A stretch of 64,000 bases of DNA, from NCBI GenBank assembly GCA_021495925.1, contig JAKEKT010000103.1:59915-123914 (forward strand), written 5' to 3'. Position 1 is the first letter of the stretch. The number at the start of each line of letters is the position of its first letter. This stretch comes from Diplodia intermedia. Taxonomy: Eukaryota; Ascomycota; Dothideomycetes; Botryosphaeriales; Botryosphaeriaceae. Made by a program: the position numbers and the translations under genes. Below, one piece after another: positions 11,145 through 22,539 of the stretch. A model generated the notes under the pieces. The model did not search any database, was not told the DNA's origin, and worked only from the letters and a program-made list of their open reading frames with translations.

Positions 11145-12826
11145 ATGCCGCTCCTCAACCTGCGCGAACTGATCTCGTTCCCGGACGGCAACAACGCGAC
11201 GGACACCGAAATCAATGGTGTACACTTCAACCTGACTGCTCTTGAGCAGTTCAACTATACTATATACGATAATGGAACTATATCGAACGCGTCCCGATGC
11301 TACCTTATCTTCAGCAAGTATCAGCCAGTCATGATGTCCAACGGTAGCTGGATCAACGGCACATCCTGCTATCTTCCCTACTATCGCATTCATGCACGAG
11401 GCGGCACCGGCATTGGATTCGCTTGTCTCTTCGGAGCAAGCATCATGTTCACCCTCATCAATCTCCGAAAACACGGAAGGCTCTTCCTGCGCGAAGACAA
11501 GAGGTTCAGGGTCATAGGAAGGCGATGGCAATGGTACTGGATGTGCTTTGTGGCCGCATGCGGCATGATCAGCACCATTGCAGGGGTTGACGTGGATCGC
11601 TACTATCTGCAGAGTCTTCCCATCATTCTGCAAAGCTTCTTCTATACCTTGATGCTCCCGGGAACCTTGGCCATGGTCTGGGAGGCTGTGAGACATTGGT
11701 TGGTGTGAAGCCATTCCATGCGCTTTACCGCTGCTAACCAGCCATAGGGGCTCCTGGCAAGAGAGGCAAATATACGACCGAGACCCATTCCACCTGCCCC
11801 AGGATGACCGTCGTAGTAGGGTCGAATTCTACCTTCCCTTGATTTTCTATCTTTTCGCCTGGATGGTAGGTCAAAATCAAAACAAATGCAAGCGATACAT
11901 ACTGATCAAAGTAGAGTTTCTTTATGGAAATACCTCGTTCCTGGACCAAGCTTCAATATCAACGCTCTCCCTGGCAAGAATCCCACTACGCGGAGCCCGC
12001 GGCAACCGACGCACGATTCAAAGCAGCTGCTGTCCTCTCAGTGATAGCTTGGATTGTCACAATTGTGTCACTTCATCATTCGCTGCATCACTACCGTCCG
12101 AAGCCCGAGAGCGGCGGTCTGATGGCCAGGATCAACAGTTTCTGCGCGTACTGTCCAACCAAGCTGTTCCTTGCCCTGAACATACTTGCTATTCGTATTG
12201 CATACGCTCTGGCTTCAGCTTGGATTTGGGACATTAGCCTGATGAAATACGACGTGCAACCCGGGTGGCCGTACGGACTCGGCTACGGAACTACGGCCTT
12301 GTTACTGATCTTGTTCAATATCTTTGGATACATCGATCCCAACGAAGATAAAGTGATCATCGAGCAAAGAAGAGAGCGAGGACATGCAGCAGACGCGGAG
12401 CTCGGAATCACCATGAAACCATCTTGGTGGAGAAAGGCACAGGGCGACTTACATCTGACACCGGAACAACGCCTACGTGCTCTCGCAACTCAAGGCCCTG
12501 AAGCAGACCGGCAGGGGCGTGACGAATCACCTCCGAGTGCAAACGTGGAGCTGGGCGATATGAGCGGGAATCCTCCGGCATACTATGATGTCCCGGGCAG
12601 TGGCCAGATACGCAACCGGAGCCGTCAGAGAACGGACAATGCACCGGAGAACCCATTCCGCGATCCTCACACTACGCATGATGATGAAAGACGGGGGCTG
12701 CGTAGAGCGGACAGCGATGACAACGAGAGCACTGCGACTGGCACAACCGAGCGCACTGGCATGACCGGTGAGACCCTTGCGGAGAACTATCCACCGCAAA
12801 GGGTGCGCAGCATGCTCGACGTCTAA
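11145..12826 (+). CDS. Seven-TM membrane protein, DUF2434 family
   Basis: Fungal membrane protein of unknown function. Three exons: 11145-11698, 11748-11865 and 11915-12826; 527 residues. Intron 1 uses a GTTGGT donor; with it the frame joins ..VRHW to GSWQERQIYDRDPF as expected for the family. The first 80 residues hold seven N-glycosylation sequons (for example NAT, NLT, NYT, NGT, NAS, NGS, NGT) and four cysteines are spread nearby, so this part is likely lumenal or outside. Seven hydrophobic segments follow: three in exon 1, one in exon 2 (FYLPLIFYLFAWM) and three in exon 3. The last about 170 residues are hydrophilic, rich in Arg, Asp and Ser, and probably cytosolic. The family assignment rests on the PRSWT..Q..P..EPAATDARFKA pattern. 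Confidence 0.82.
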
Positions 12827-13572
12827 CCTTCCCTTCTTCTGCCATTGGACTGGAACTTTCTTTTCATAAAGCCTTTGTTATTGAATGATCACGAAAGGGT
12901 AATTGGATGTTGGGGAACGAACGAGGTCACGATATGGTTTGGAACGGCGCTTTTACGGTCATTACTGTAGCATGCTTGACTCAAGAATAGGTTTTAAAAG
13001 GTGGCGCCACTGTTCGCTAAGCTTCATATTCTTGGCCATCGCAGGCCTTCATCCCAATTGGCACCGGACTGCGCCATTTTGGCGTTGCAGATCCAAGGCC
13101 ATAGGCCACTACGAGTCATGGAGGCAAGCTCCGCCTCAGGTTGAATTTAGAAGCGGTTCGCATTGATCCGAGCCATCCTGCAATGCCATTCCAAAAACCC
13201 GAGTCTTTGTCAGCGTTTGGGCCGAGAACATTGGTACGGAAATTAAATTTGCCTGATAAGCTGAAAGCGTGGCTGCATCTCGACAATTGAAAGTGCATGC
13301 TACATCATCGGCATCTTCGGCAACCGCCGCGGCAACAGCCCCGATTCCTGCCTATCAGATGCGTCCAAAATAGTGTTATGTTCGGCGCCGAAAAGAAAAA
13401 GAATGAAAGCCAAGGCAACAAATAGCTAAGCTATCGATGGACTGAGATAACGCGACTGCCCCTCTAAGGGTTTTGACTCTCCACTCCACTGCATCCCCTC
13501 AAAATCTCATACCTCACGGTCACTGCATCCAGTCCCTCCACCTCTCCGCCGAACCCGTTCCCAAATACAACC
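12827..13572. other. Intergenic region
   Basis: 746 bases between the DUF2434 stop and the DUF4202 start on the same strand. Moderately AT-rich; I see no coding, repeat or RNA feature. Confidence 0.45.
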
Positions 13573-14172
13573 ATGTCCACGCCCTACGAAAAGGCCCTCG
13601 CCGCCATCGACGCCGCGCACGCGCTCGACCCGAAGAAGGTCACGCCGGCCGACGGCGGCAGCGAAGGAGTGCCCTACGAGCTGCACTACGCCAACAAGAT
13701 GACGGCCTACCTCGACAAGCACACGCCCGGCACCTCGGAGCCGCTGCGGCTCGCGGTGCGCGCGCAGCACCTGCGCCGCTGGGAGGTGCCGCGCGACAGC
13801 TACCCGATGACGAAGCTCGGCTACCACTCGTGGCGCAACGCGCTGAAGAAGCGGCAGGCGGAGATGGCGAAGGACATGTGCGCGGAGGCGGGGTACGGCG
13901 AGGCCGACGCCGAGCGCGTCGCGGCGCTGGTGCGCAAGGAGGGGCTGAACAGGAGCGACGACGCCGAGGTGCAGGTGCTGGAGGACGTCGCGTGCCTGGT
14001 CTTCCTGGACGACCAGTTCGAGGAGTTCGAGACGCATCACGACGAGGACAAGATCATCACGATTCTGCGCAAGACGTGGGGGAAGATGGGCGAGAGGGGC
14101 CACGAGCTCGCGCTGCAGATTCCGATGGCGGGGAGGCCGTTGGAGTTGGTCAAGAAGGCGCTGGAGGGGTGA
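13573..14172 (+). CDS. DUF4202 domain protein
   Basis: Single-exon gene of 199 residues. The whole protein is the DUF4202 domain, a small helical family found in fungi and bacteria, sometimes labelled glutamyl-tRNA-synthetase-like without experimental basis. Conserved pieces seen are LHYANKMTAYL, LAVRAQHLRRWEVPR and the acidic VLEDVACLVFLDDQFEEF segment. The His/Asp pattern (RAQH, E..H, VLED, HDEDK) resembles HD-type metal sites, which would suggest a hydrolase, but that is inference. Strong GC bias at third positions. The start has a good context (accATGTCC) and no upstream ATG in frame. Confidence 0.85.
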   Translation: MSTPYEKALAAIDAAHALDPKKVTPADGGSEGVPYELHYANKMTAYLDKHTPGTSEPLRLAVRAQHLRRWEVPRDSYPMTKLGYHSWRNALKKRQAEMAKDMCAEAGYGEADAERVAALVRKEGLNRSDDAEVQVLEDVACLVFLDDQFEEFETHHDEDKIITILRKTWGKMGERGHELALQIPMAGRPLELVKKALEG

Positions 14173-14910
14173 TTTTGGTGAGAGTACACGGTGCTTCGTC
14201 GGGTCGTCGAGGCTCCCGTGGCCTCGAGTGCGCATGAGAAGAACCTGATACACGGCGGAGCTTCGACTGGATGTCCTCGCGTGCTTTCATGCCTCACATG
14301 CTGCGCTCGCGCCGCCTCCGCTGGCATCGGCGACGGCTTCAGAAAAAAGACATTATTTCTGCATCATCCGCCTGGCTCCGAGCAATTAGAGACAACGTAG
14401 GTTCTAATCAGTGGTTTGGATTGGCGATGGCCTATTAGCTGGAGGTGCTTTGCACAGTCTCATCCGAGTCATCTTGATCCAACTTCCACGACATCGAAAC
14501 TCAGAGAGGAGCCCGATAGAACAGCGGTTCGGGAAGAAGAAAGTTGAAACTTTCCACATATGACCCACGGAGAATCCCGAGGGTCACAGGTACAAAAGCT
14601 GGGTTTCGCCAAGCTGCGGCTGAGATATGGGCGCGTCGCATTCGCGTAAATGCACAGGGCTGCATGAGGATGGAACGGGATACACCATTCATGCGGGGAA
14701 GAAGATGCAGGCTAAACGTTGCCTCAATCCTTCTACCGATCTTGAAGAGCACACGACTTCCTCAGCTAAAAGCAATAAAGAACCACTACTCTCGCACACA
14801 TACCCTCCATCTCCTGTCTGCCACCTCCAAAACACAAAACCATCGCGTATCGACCGCCTCCATATCACCAGCCACAAAAGCCAAATTATCAACACCAAGG
14901 AAAAAAAAGA
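14173..14910. other. Intergenic region
   Basis: 738 bases upstream of the alpha/beta hydrolase. The last 130 bases are A- and C-rich, like a fungal 5' leader. Nothing else is supported. Confidence 0.45.
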
Positions 14911-16283
14911 ATGCTCTGGCCACCCTTCTGGCGCCTCCCCTGGACATCCACCTCCTCCCACCACCCCTCGCCCCCCACCACCACCCCCCTCCCCCCCGGC
15001 ATAACCCGCACCCACATCTCGACCCCCAACGGGGCCCTCGAGCTCCTCTCCGCCGTGCCCCCCTCGTCCTTTTCCTCGCCCACCACCTCGCCCACCCTCA
15101 ACAGCAACAACGACGATTCCCCCGGCGGCGGCGGCTCCCGCCCGCCCCCGCACATCCTCTTCCTGCACGGCGGCTTCGGCTCCGCCGCCGTCTGGCTGCC
15201 CTACCTCGCGCACCTCTCGACCAACCACGGCATCCCGTGCCACGCGCTGTCGCTGCGCGGCCACGGCGGCAGCTGGCGCCCGGGCTGGTGGCGGATGGTG
15301 TGGGGGACGGGGCTGGCGGGGCTGGCGGAGGACGTGGTGAGCGCGGCGGCGGTCGAGGAGGGGTTGAGGGGCGTGTTCGGCGAGGAGGGGCTGGAGCTGG
15401 TGTTGGTCGGGCATTCGAGCGGTGGGGGGTTGGCGCAGTGGGTCGTTGAGAGGGAAGGCGGCGGCGGCGGCGGTCGTGGCGAGGGGACGGGGAAGGGGAG
15501 GTTGAGGGGGATGGTGAGGGGGGTGGGGTTGTTGGCGGGGACGCCGTGCTTTGGGCAGTGAGTTTTGTCCTTTTTTTTTTTTTCCTTTTCTTGCTCCGCT
15601 TTCTCCTCTTATTCGTCTTCCGGGGCGTGTCTCTGCTTCGATGCTGTTGGATGTGATCGGAAAGGATCTGAACAGTAGAGAGAATACCGGGTTAGAGGAA
15701 TGTTTTGGGAGAGAGCCGACTCTGACATGGTTCCAGGATCGGTGTTTACTGGAATTGGCTGAAGCACGACCCGTTCTTCCCCATCCGCGTCCTCTTCCAT
15801 CTCTGCCACCCGCTCTCGCCGCTCTCGACCTTGCCCCTCGTCAAGGGCGCTTTCTTCAGCCCCGCGGTGCCGGACTCCGCCGTGAGGGAGTTTCAGAGGA
15901 CCTGCATGACCGGGTACGAGAGCATGGTTTGGCCGAATCATATGATGCGGCGGTTGGTCTACCCAAGGAACGTTTTGTTGAATCTGGTTGGATGGGGAGG
16001 TAGCGGCCAGAAGGTGCTGGTGGTGGCAGGGAGAGGAGACAAGTTGATGGGGACGAGGCTAATGAAGGATATGGTGGAAGAGTATCGGGGTGCATATAGG
16101 GACTTGGTGAAAGAGAAGAAGATAGACGGTGCCGAGGATGATGTGAAATCAGCTGACAAGGGTGAGGGGTCCGTGGGACAAGGTGTGAGGTATGTAGAGT
16201 TGGATGCTGCGCATCACTTACAGAATGATGTGGGTTGGGAAGAAGGAGCGGAAAGGCTGGCGGAGTTTTGGGCACAGTTGTGA
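14911..16283 (+). CDS. Alpha/beta hydrolase
   Basis: Predicted esterase/lipase-type hydrolase; substrate unknown. Two exons, 14911-15557 and 15737-16283, with a 179-base intron starting GTGAGT and containing a run of T; 397 residues. The N-terminal 80 residues are Pro/Ser/Thr-rich low complexity. The fold then begins with the oxyanion motif LFLHGGFGSAAVW (residues 84-95). The nucleophile elbow is G-H-Ser169-S-G. The catalytic His is likely in the AAHHLQND motif near the C-terminus. The splice restores QIGVYWNWLKHDPFF, which matches fungal relatives. A Gly/Arg-rich insert (about residues 183-200) follows the nucleophile strand. No signal peptide is obvious, so it is probably intracellular. Confidence 0.82.
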
Positions 16284-16428
16284 AGATTTAGAACCACGGA
16301 ACTCTCTCCCCATCCTTGAAGGGGCATCCTGCTTCAAATAATTTGGATATCTTGTAGTTTGCATGATAAAATATGCTGAACCTTCTATTGCGCCGATGCT
16401 CATGTGAACTCCACGATATGCAAAACTT

Positions 16429-17439
16429 TTAGAAGATCTTCGACAACACCCTCTTGACCTCTGCTGGCTGTTCGGGCACATCCCTCGTTTTCTTCGATTT
16501 GACCTCCGCTTGCTTGAATTGTCTCCTGACGTCCCTCCCCTCAGGCGCGGGCGCCGCAGCACCTTGTTTCCCTGCATCCCTACTCTTCTTCTTCGCCGCC
16601 ATACCCTCCAGCATCTTGGCCCGCTCCACATTCTGAATAAACTCCTTGTTCTCCCTCGTACTCCTCGAAATCTCCGCCCTCATCTTGCTCGCACGCGCCG
16701 CATTCTCGTTCGCAATCTGCTCGGTCAAGTGGTGCCACTTGAAGCCGGTCAGGTAGCGCATGTTCCAGACGTCGTCGTAGTAGTAGCCGCCCTTCTTGCC
16801 GCCGACGATGCGGGCGTTGAGCAGGCCGACGCACGCCTTGGCGTCGCGCTTGTCGGCGAACTCGACCCAGCCGTCGACGTACGACTTCTTCTTGTTGCCG
16901 CCGCCCTGCCGGCGGCGGCGGTGCGCGGCCGGGTCCTCGGGCGTCAGGAAGACGCGGCCGACGGCGCCGTGCTGGCCCAGCAGCGACTTGACCGTCGCCG
17001 GCTTCATGAACGGCGGGATGCGCGACAGGTATACGACGCCCGTCCGCTTGACCGCCTTCTGCGCCTTCTCCAGCCGCTTCGCGCTCAGCGGCTTCTTCGA
17101 TGCCGCTGCGGACTTGAGCGGGTCGTCGTTGCCGTCGTCGTCGTCGTCGACTTCCTCGTCCTCGCCCTCGGCGGTGTCTTCTCCGTCGGCCGGTTTGGCG
17201 GGTTTGGGGACGCTCTCGGCACCGGGCTTGCGCAACAGGGAGGGATCGAAGCCGTCGTCGTCCTCGCCGTCTGCGGATTCGTCGTCCGACTCGTCGACCT
17301 TGCGCCGCTTGGATGAGCGGCCGGCGAGCGCCGTTGCGCGGCTCCGGCCTTGCTCCTCGGCTTCGGAGTTGTAGCCGGCGTCGTCATCGTCGCTGGCGTC
17401 GTCGGCTTCGAGCCATTCGTTTCTTTTGCGGGTGGACAT
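16429..17439 (-). CDS. ESF2: Pre-rRNA-processing protein ESF2 (ABT1 family)
   Basis: Nucleolar RNA-binding factor of the small-subunit processome that stimulates Dbp8 and is needed for 18S rRNA maturation. Single exon, 336 residues. The N-terminal half is acidic with a basic nuclear signal (SSKRRKVDESDDE). The RRM spans about residues 130-235, starting GVVYLSRIPPFMKP, with a conserved GYYYDDVWNMRYLTGFKWHHLTEQ after it, the signature of the ESF2/ABT1 group. The C-terminal tail is helical and Lys/Arg-rich. The length is normal for the family. It ends 146 bases from the hydrolase stop in convergent orientation. Confidence 0.95.
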   Translation of the reverse strand: MSTRKRNEWLEADDASDDDDAGYNSEAEEQGRSRATALAGRSSKRRKVDESDDESADGEDDDGFDPSLLRKPGAESVPKPAKPADGEDTAEGEDEEVDDDDDGNDDPLKSAAASKKPLSAKRLEKAQKAVKRTGVVYLSRIPPFMKPATVKSLLGQHGAVGRVFLTPEDPAAHRRRRQGGGNKKKSYVDGWVEFADKRDAKACVGLLNARIVGGKKGGYYYDDVWNMRYLTGFKWHHLTEQIANENAARASKMRAEISRSTRENKEFIQNVERAKMLEGMAAKKKSRDAGKQGAAAPAPEGRDVRRQFKQAEVKSKKTRDVPEQPAEVKRVLSKIF

Positions 17440-17874
17440 GGTGGGTGGATTTCTGGTTGGACGCTGGGGAGGAAGAGCTTCGGAGGAGACGATGCGGCAT
17501 AGAAAATTGCCGGGGAAACAATTTAGGGTTATCGATAAGGACGCCTAAAAGGGTAACAGACCGACAATATTGCAACGAAGTAGTTGAAGCTTTTATCCAG
17601 ATAAAGGCCTTTAAGAATACAGCCGTCTATTATTGGCATACGAACTAGTTAGACGAGACGATTATCGCTAAATCTACTCTTTAATTAACCGTTGCGGTCT
17701 ACAAAAATGTCCAACATTCAAGTTCGTACGGACACGTCAACTGCCCTGGCTCTCTGTACTTTGCAAAACGCCATAGTAGTAGTGCTGAAGAATTCGGAAG
17801 CAACTCTCATATCTTCATAATTGACGCTCTAGATTCTCAAGCTCTAGATTACACTCTTTGCCGAACAAACTTGC
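17440..17874. other. Intergenic region with TA-rich segment
   Basis: 435 bases between the ESF2 start and ATP25 stop. Roughly 17520-17850 is much richer in A, T and TA dinucleotides than the flanks (ttattattggcatacga.., tctttaattaaccg). This could be a decayed mobile-element fragment altered by repeat-induced point mutation, or simply an AT-rich promoter/3' UTR. No terminal repeats were found. Confidence 0.3.
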
Positions 17875-20142
17875 TCATAGTTGCCCCAGCATGTCGTCCC
17901 CCCGCACACGCCCATCTGGAACCGCTTTCCTTCTTTCATTCCTACTCTCATTCGTTAGGTCTTGCATGCACCGATCCCAGAGGTTCAACCACTCTCCTTT
18001 CCTGTGCCCCTCTTCCCAAGCCGTATCGATCTTCGGTTCGATGACCAAGAGGCATCTCATCACCGCATCCCTGACATCACCCTTCAACTCCACTGGAGGC
18101 AGCTCGTACTCCATCGAGCCGACGCAATCGCGCAAAGCGTTGATGCATTCTTTTTGGTTACCGGAGAATGCAACACCGTTCAAAGCTACGGCGTACATGT
18201 ATGACGATCTGGGACACATAACCAAAGCGATGGATCTCCAGACGTGCCACAACCCCTCCAGGTCCCCCACGAGAGCGCAGCCTCGAAGTAGATGGGCAAA
18301 AGTTCCGCGTTTCAGACGTATATCCAGCATGTCTATTTGCTCCAGGAAGTCGAGACGTACTGATCGGTTGTGCTCTTCTCGCCTGCTAACGGTGGCTGGA
18401 TCCGGGATTTGGGCTTCCAGGTCTCTGCGGGGCACTGAGACAGAGTCAAAAAGCATTAGGATGATCTCATCTGTGAGGACGGCATAAGAATGGCCTTGCA
18501 TTGCATAGAGAAGGGCGAAGACGACCTGGGTCCGCCGACGTGCACTGTTTAGGTCCATCTCGTCAGGATGTTCGCACGATACAATGGCGCGAAGACCGTC
18601 AAGGAACATGCGTTCCGGTATGCGACACCCTGCAACCTGCATTGCCCGGAGGAGATTATGGATGTGGAGAATCGAGTAGCCTGGATGATCGACGGATCGA
18701 GCGATGAGGTAGAGTTGCATGATTGCTTCATAGTGGACGACACCTGGGATGTCGGGGATGTAGCTGTTGAATTCCTTGAGAAAAGGCGTCAATTTATCCA
18801 CTCCATTGCCATATCCGGTCCCCAAAGCTTCCATTTTTTCCTTCGTCGACATCTGGCGCAACAGCTCCAGCTTGCTGGCAAGACCTAGGGCTTCCCAATT
18901 TTCTGGGGGTAGGGGTGCGCGGGCACCATATCGAATTTGGAAAGGAGTACTCCCGTTGGATGGAGAGGTTTCTGAGCCCGAAACGGTACTCATGGATGCT
19001 CTCCAAGGCCTTAACCAATTGTTAGCCCAAGAGTGTTTCCAAGCTCTTTCATTCGCCATGCTCGTACCATTTGCTTTCGCTCTTGTAGTGTGAAACGCGC
19101 GGGTTTGCAACGGGGCCTGAGGGTTGGTATGTTGAAACGGGCTCGAGCTTCCAGCGACACTGGTGTCAGCAAGTACGGCGCCGTTAGGGTTGTGCGCTCT
19201 ATCCATGCGTTGGGTGAGTGCATCCTCGGGAGTTGACATTTCCTTCCTCCTTCTGTCAGTCTTCAACACACCATTCCACAAAGTCTCAAGATCGAGCTCA
19301 GCCCTCTTCTCTTCTGTGAACAGCTGTAGGACAATGCTCACGCCTTTTGATTGCCCACCAAAGCCAACGAAGTTTTGAATTTCTGACTCGGCTCTTGGAG
19401 TGGATTCGGCGGCCTGGACCGAGCCAACATTGACACAGATCCAGCCGGTTCGAATGCCGTCATCGGCAGCAAGACTGCTTTCGGACACGCCGGCATTCGA
19501 AAGCATCCTGGCTTTTCGCATTTTTCGCCTCAGCTTTAGCTTCAACTCATTCCGACCCAGCAGACCATCAGCATGAGGGCGCAGCTTATGTTCGCTCCTT
19601 AACCACCGGCAGAGCCTGTCTGCAGACACGTGAAGATGTTTCTCACTTCGCGCAGTTCCAAAAAGCATCAGGAGGTTGGAGCCGAGTGCCGCTGGCGGAT
19701 CCAGGTGCCGACAGTCGAGGAGAGAGAGGTCGTCAATGCCAAGGTCTACAGAAACATGCTGGAGAAAGCCCTCGAGAATTGGTGGGGGGTGGTCGGGGAG
19801 TGCGGGGATGCGCTGTCTGTCGGCTAATGGGTGGGCGGAGGCGTCGAGCGGCTGTTGAGGCGAATCGACTTGAAGGTACCAAGGCACCGATGCACTCTGG
19901 GAGTCGGTGGACGAAGAGATTGTCTCCGGGGCGGATTCGGCATCTTCCAGGCTCGGCTCCTTTTTTGCGTGTTCGTCGGAGAGGCGCAATGGCGCGGTAG
20001 TGAAAGGCCTGGTGGTCGCGCGAGCCGTTGTCCGGGCGGTAGTGGCGGAGTCGAGGCCAGCGAGCGGGACAATGGATCGGAGGAAACGCGTGCGGCAGGC
20101 GCCGCATCGGACAGCTGACGCGATCACCCTAGAGGCAGCCAT
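17875..20142 (-). CDS. ATP25: ATPase synthesis protein 25, mitochondrial
   Basis: Mitochondrial protein needed for stability and translation of the OLI1/ATP9 message and assembly of the F0 ring. Single exon of 755 residues. The first about 45 residues form a basic presequence (Ala, Arg, Thr, few acids). A RsfS/Iojap-like domain (about residues 130-260) contains DDLSLLDCRHLDPP, LLMLFGTARSEKHLHVSADRLCRWL and the conserved TGWICVNVG. The C-terminal half is the ATP25-specific helical, PPR-like region with FDSVSVPRRDLEAQIP and RLKRGTFAHLLRGCA. In yeast the two halves are cleaved apart; both are present here. Divergent from NMD3 with a 240-base gap. Confidence 0.93.
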   Translation of the reverse strand: MAASRVIASAVRCGACRTRFLRSIVPLAGLDSATTARTTARATTRPFTTAPLRLSDEHAKKEPSLEDAESAPETISSSTDSQSASVPWYLQVDSPQQPLDASAHPLADRQRIPALPDHPPPILEGFLQHVSVDLGIDDLSLLDCRHLDPPAALGSNLLMLFGTARSEKHLHVSADRLCRWLRSEHKLRPHADGLLGRNELKLKLRRKMRKARMLSNAGVSESSLAADDGIRTGWICVNVGSVQAAESTPRAESEIQNFVGFGGQSKGVSIVLQLFTEEKRAELDLETLWNGVLKTDRRRKEMSTPEDALTQRMDRAHNPNGAVLADTSVAGSSSPFQHTNPQAPLQTRAFHTTRAKANGTSMANERAWKHSWANNWLRPWRASMSTVSGSETSPSNGSTPFQIRYGARAPLPPENWEALGLASKLELLRQMSTKEKMEALGTGYGNGVDKLTPFLKEFNSYIPDIPGVVHYEAIMQLYLIARSVDHPGYSILHIHNLLRAMQVAGCRIPERMFLDGLRAIVSCEHPDEMDLNSARRRTQVVFALLYAMQGHSYAVLTDEIILMLFDSVSVPRRDLEAQIPDPATVSRREEHNRSVRLDFLEQIDMLDIRLKRGTFAHLLRGCALVGDLEGLWHVWRSIALVMCPRSSYMYAVALNGVAFSGNQKECINALRDCVGSMEYELPPVELKGDVRDAVMRCLLVIEPKIDTAWEEGHRKGEWLNLWDRCMQDLTNESRNERRKAVPDGRVRGDDMLGQL

Positions 20143-20382
20143 GGCGATGTTTAGTGGAAAATGCGTCGTGGAGGCGAGAAGGACAGGTTCACGGCGCTAG
20201 CGCTGCGTGAGGCGCGGAGGAGGCGGCGGCACGCTGCTTATCGATAAGGCGCATCTTTTCCTGCTGACAATTCCCGACCGATTGCCAGAGCTCGTGGGGC
20301 AAATATTGCGACCTCTTCTTTTCTTCTCCTCCGACCCGCCTCATCTTTCAACGCTCGAGATACCCCCTCCCCTTCGCCCACC

Positions 20383-21984
20383 ATGTCTATGGATTTGGAC
20401 GACGGCTCTGTGTCGTTCCAGCCCGCCGCGCACAATGCGGCAACTATCCTGTGCTGCAACTGCGGCGCCCCGATCGACGGCACCACCTCCTCCGGTGCGC
20501 TCTGCTACGACTGTATAAAACTTACCGTCGACATTAGTGGGGGAATCCAGCGCGAGGCTGTTCTGCACTCGTGCAGAGACTGCGACAGGTAAGCCACCGA
20601 GCGCTACATCATGCGCCGCTCTGCTAACCCCGCCATCAGATGGATGTCGCCGCCCGCCCAGTGGATCGTTGCCCAGCCCGAGTCTCGCGAACTGCTTGCA
20701 CTGTGTCTGCGCAAGTTGCGCGGTCTGAACAAAGTGCGCATCATCGACGCCAGCTTCATCTGGACCGAGCCGCATTCGAGGAGGATCAAGGTCAAGATCA
20801 CAATCCAGCAAGAGGCTTTCCAGGACACCATTCTGCAGCAGTCATTCGAGGTCGAATACGTTCTCGCCAACCAGCAGTGCCCGGACTGCGCCAAGAGCTA
20901 CACCCACAACACCTGGAGAGCCAGCGTTCAGGTGCGCCAGAAGGTTACTCACAAGCGCACTTTCCTCTTCCTCGAACAGCTCATTTTGAAGCACTCGGCC
21001 CACAGAGACACCATCAACATTAAGGAAACCCATGAGGGTATCGACTTCTTCTTTGCCGCGCGGAACCAGGCCGAGAAGTTCGTCGATTTCCTGAAGTCTG
21101 TCGTGCCCGTCTTTGCCAAAAAGTCCCAGGAGCTCATTTCCATGGATACCCACACGTCCATCAAGTCCTACAAGTTTTCCTATTCGGTGGAGATTGTTCC
21201 AATTTGCAAGGACGACTTGATTGTCCTGCCCATCAAGCTGGCCAAGCAGCTTGGTAACATCCCACCTATGACTCTGTGCAGCCGTATCGGAACCGCCGTG
21301 CAAGTACTTGATCCCCAGACTCTTCAAACGGCAGACATCAGCCCTGACGTTTATTGGCGTGCCCCCTTCACGCCTCTTGCGGACGTCACCGAGCTGGTCG
21401 AGTTCATGGTCCTCGATATTGAGCCTCTTGGCCCTGTGAAAGGCCGTCATGTTCTAGCAGAGGCAACCGTGGCTCGCGCGTCGGACCTGGGATCAAACGA
21501 CCAGACTTTCTACACAAGAACCCATCTCGGTGGCATTCTGAACGTTGGTGACTCGGTCATGGGTTACCATCTGCAAGGCACCAACTTCAACAACGACCTG
21601 TTAGATGAGCTCGAGAACAACAAGCAGTACTCGTCCACCATCCCGGATGTGATGCTTGTGAAGAAGCAGTACGCCCGCAGGCACAGGCGCAGGCGCGCCT
21701 GGAAGGTCAAGCGCATGGCCAAGGAGGAGAGCGAGATGCTTCCTCGCAAGCAAGACCAGGACCGCCTCGAGCGCGACTTTGAGATGTTCTTGCGCGACGT
21801 CGAGGAGGACGAAGATTTCCGTCAAGGCATTGCGCTGTACAAGAGCCAGCATGCGCCGAAGCCAGCAGAGCCCGAGGAGATGGAGGAGGACGACGGAGAG
21901 GAGGACGAGGGTCTGCAGATTCCCATGGACCAGCTATTGGAGGAGATGGAAGATCTCAACATGGCAGATGGCGAAGAAGTGTAA
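20383..21984 (+). CDS. NMD3: 60S ribosomal export adaptor NMD3
   Basis: Adaptor that links pre-60S subunits to the exportin Crm1 and is released in the cytoplasm by Lsg1. Two exons, 20383-20588 and 20640-21984, with a 51-base intron; 516 residues. The N-terminal zinc region has CxxC pairs (CCNCGAPI, CYDCI, CRDC), followed after the splice by RWMSPPAQW and later CPDCAKSYTHNTWRASVQVRQ, all family hallmarks. The C-terminus is acidic with leucine-rich stretches (LLEEMEDLNM) that fit a nuclear export signal, next to a basic patch (RRHRRRRAWKVKR) fitting nuclear import. Identification is strong. Confidence 0.96.
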
Positions 21985-22539
21985 AGGTGCTATATTCTCT
22001 CGTCAGGGTAAGGTTAGCATGGGTGGCGAAATTTCAGGCGTTCTGGATGCACAAAAATGGAGTTGCCCGAAACTCGGCAGAGCGGCAGGCTGCATTTTGA
22101 AAATGAAATTCAAGTTTTTCTTCTATATCGAGTTGGGCTCAATGCAGTGTGCTGGAGGAATAGACGCCGAACGTCTATGCATTTCGTGCCGGGGACACAT
22201 ATTTCAGGAAATTGGACTTAACGACATACTTGGGAAAAGCGGAGCTTCTTTGACCTGCTGTGAAGACAACATGTCACTATATTAGCCAAGCCCCATCCCT
22301 TCAGGATTCAGGAACGCTGTTTGCGATTGGTGTGCCTGTCATCATTAGCGCTGCTCGTGGGTGCGAAAAGTTGTTGCCGCTCACGTGCGTTTGGGCCGCT
22401 CTCGCACGGGCCTCAGGTGCGCGACGTCAGGGCACCTCGGCTTAGCAGCTGTCGTCCGCCGACGGTTCGCTCGGCCGCGGTCATCCTCTGTCAATGAGCT
22501 GCCGCAACCCGCTCCAGATAGCAATGAGCAGCAGGCACG
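21985..22539. other. Intergenic region NMD3-PEX12
   Basis: 555 bases between tandem genes: 3' UTR of NMD3 and promoter of PEX12. No further feature seen. Confidence 0.45.

Noticed and set aside
16510..17316. 268-codon plus-strand frame
   Set aside because: Antisense shadow of ESF2; Leu/Val/Arg-rich with no motif.
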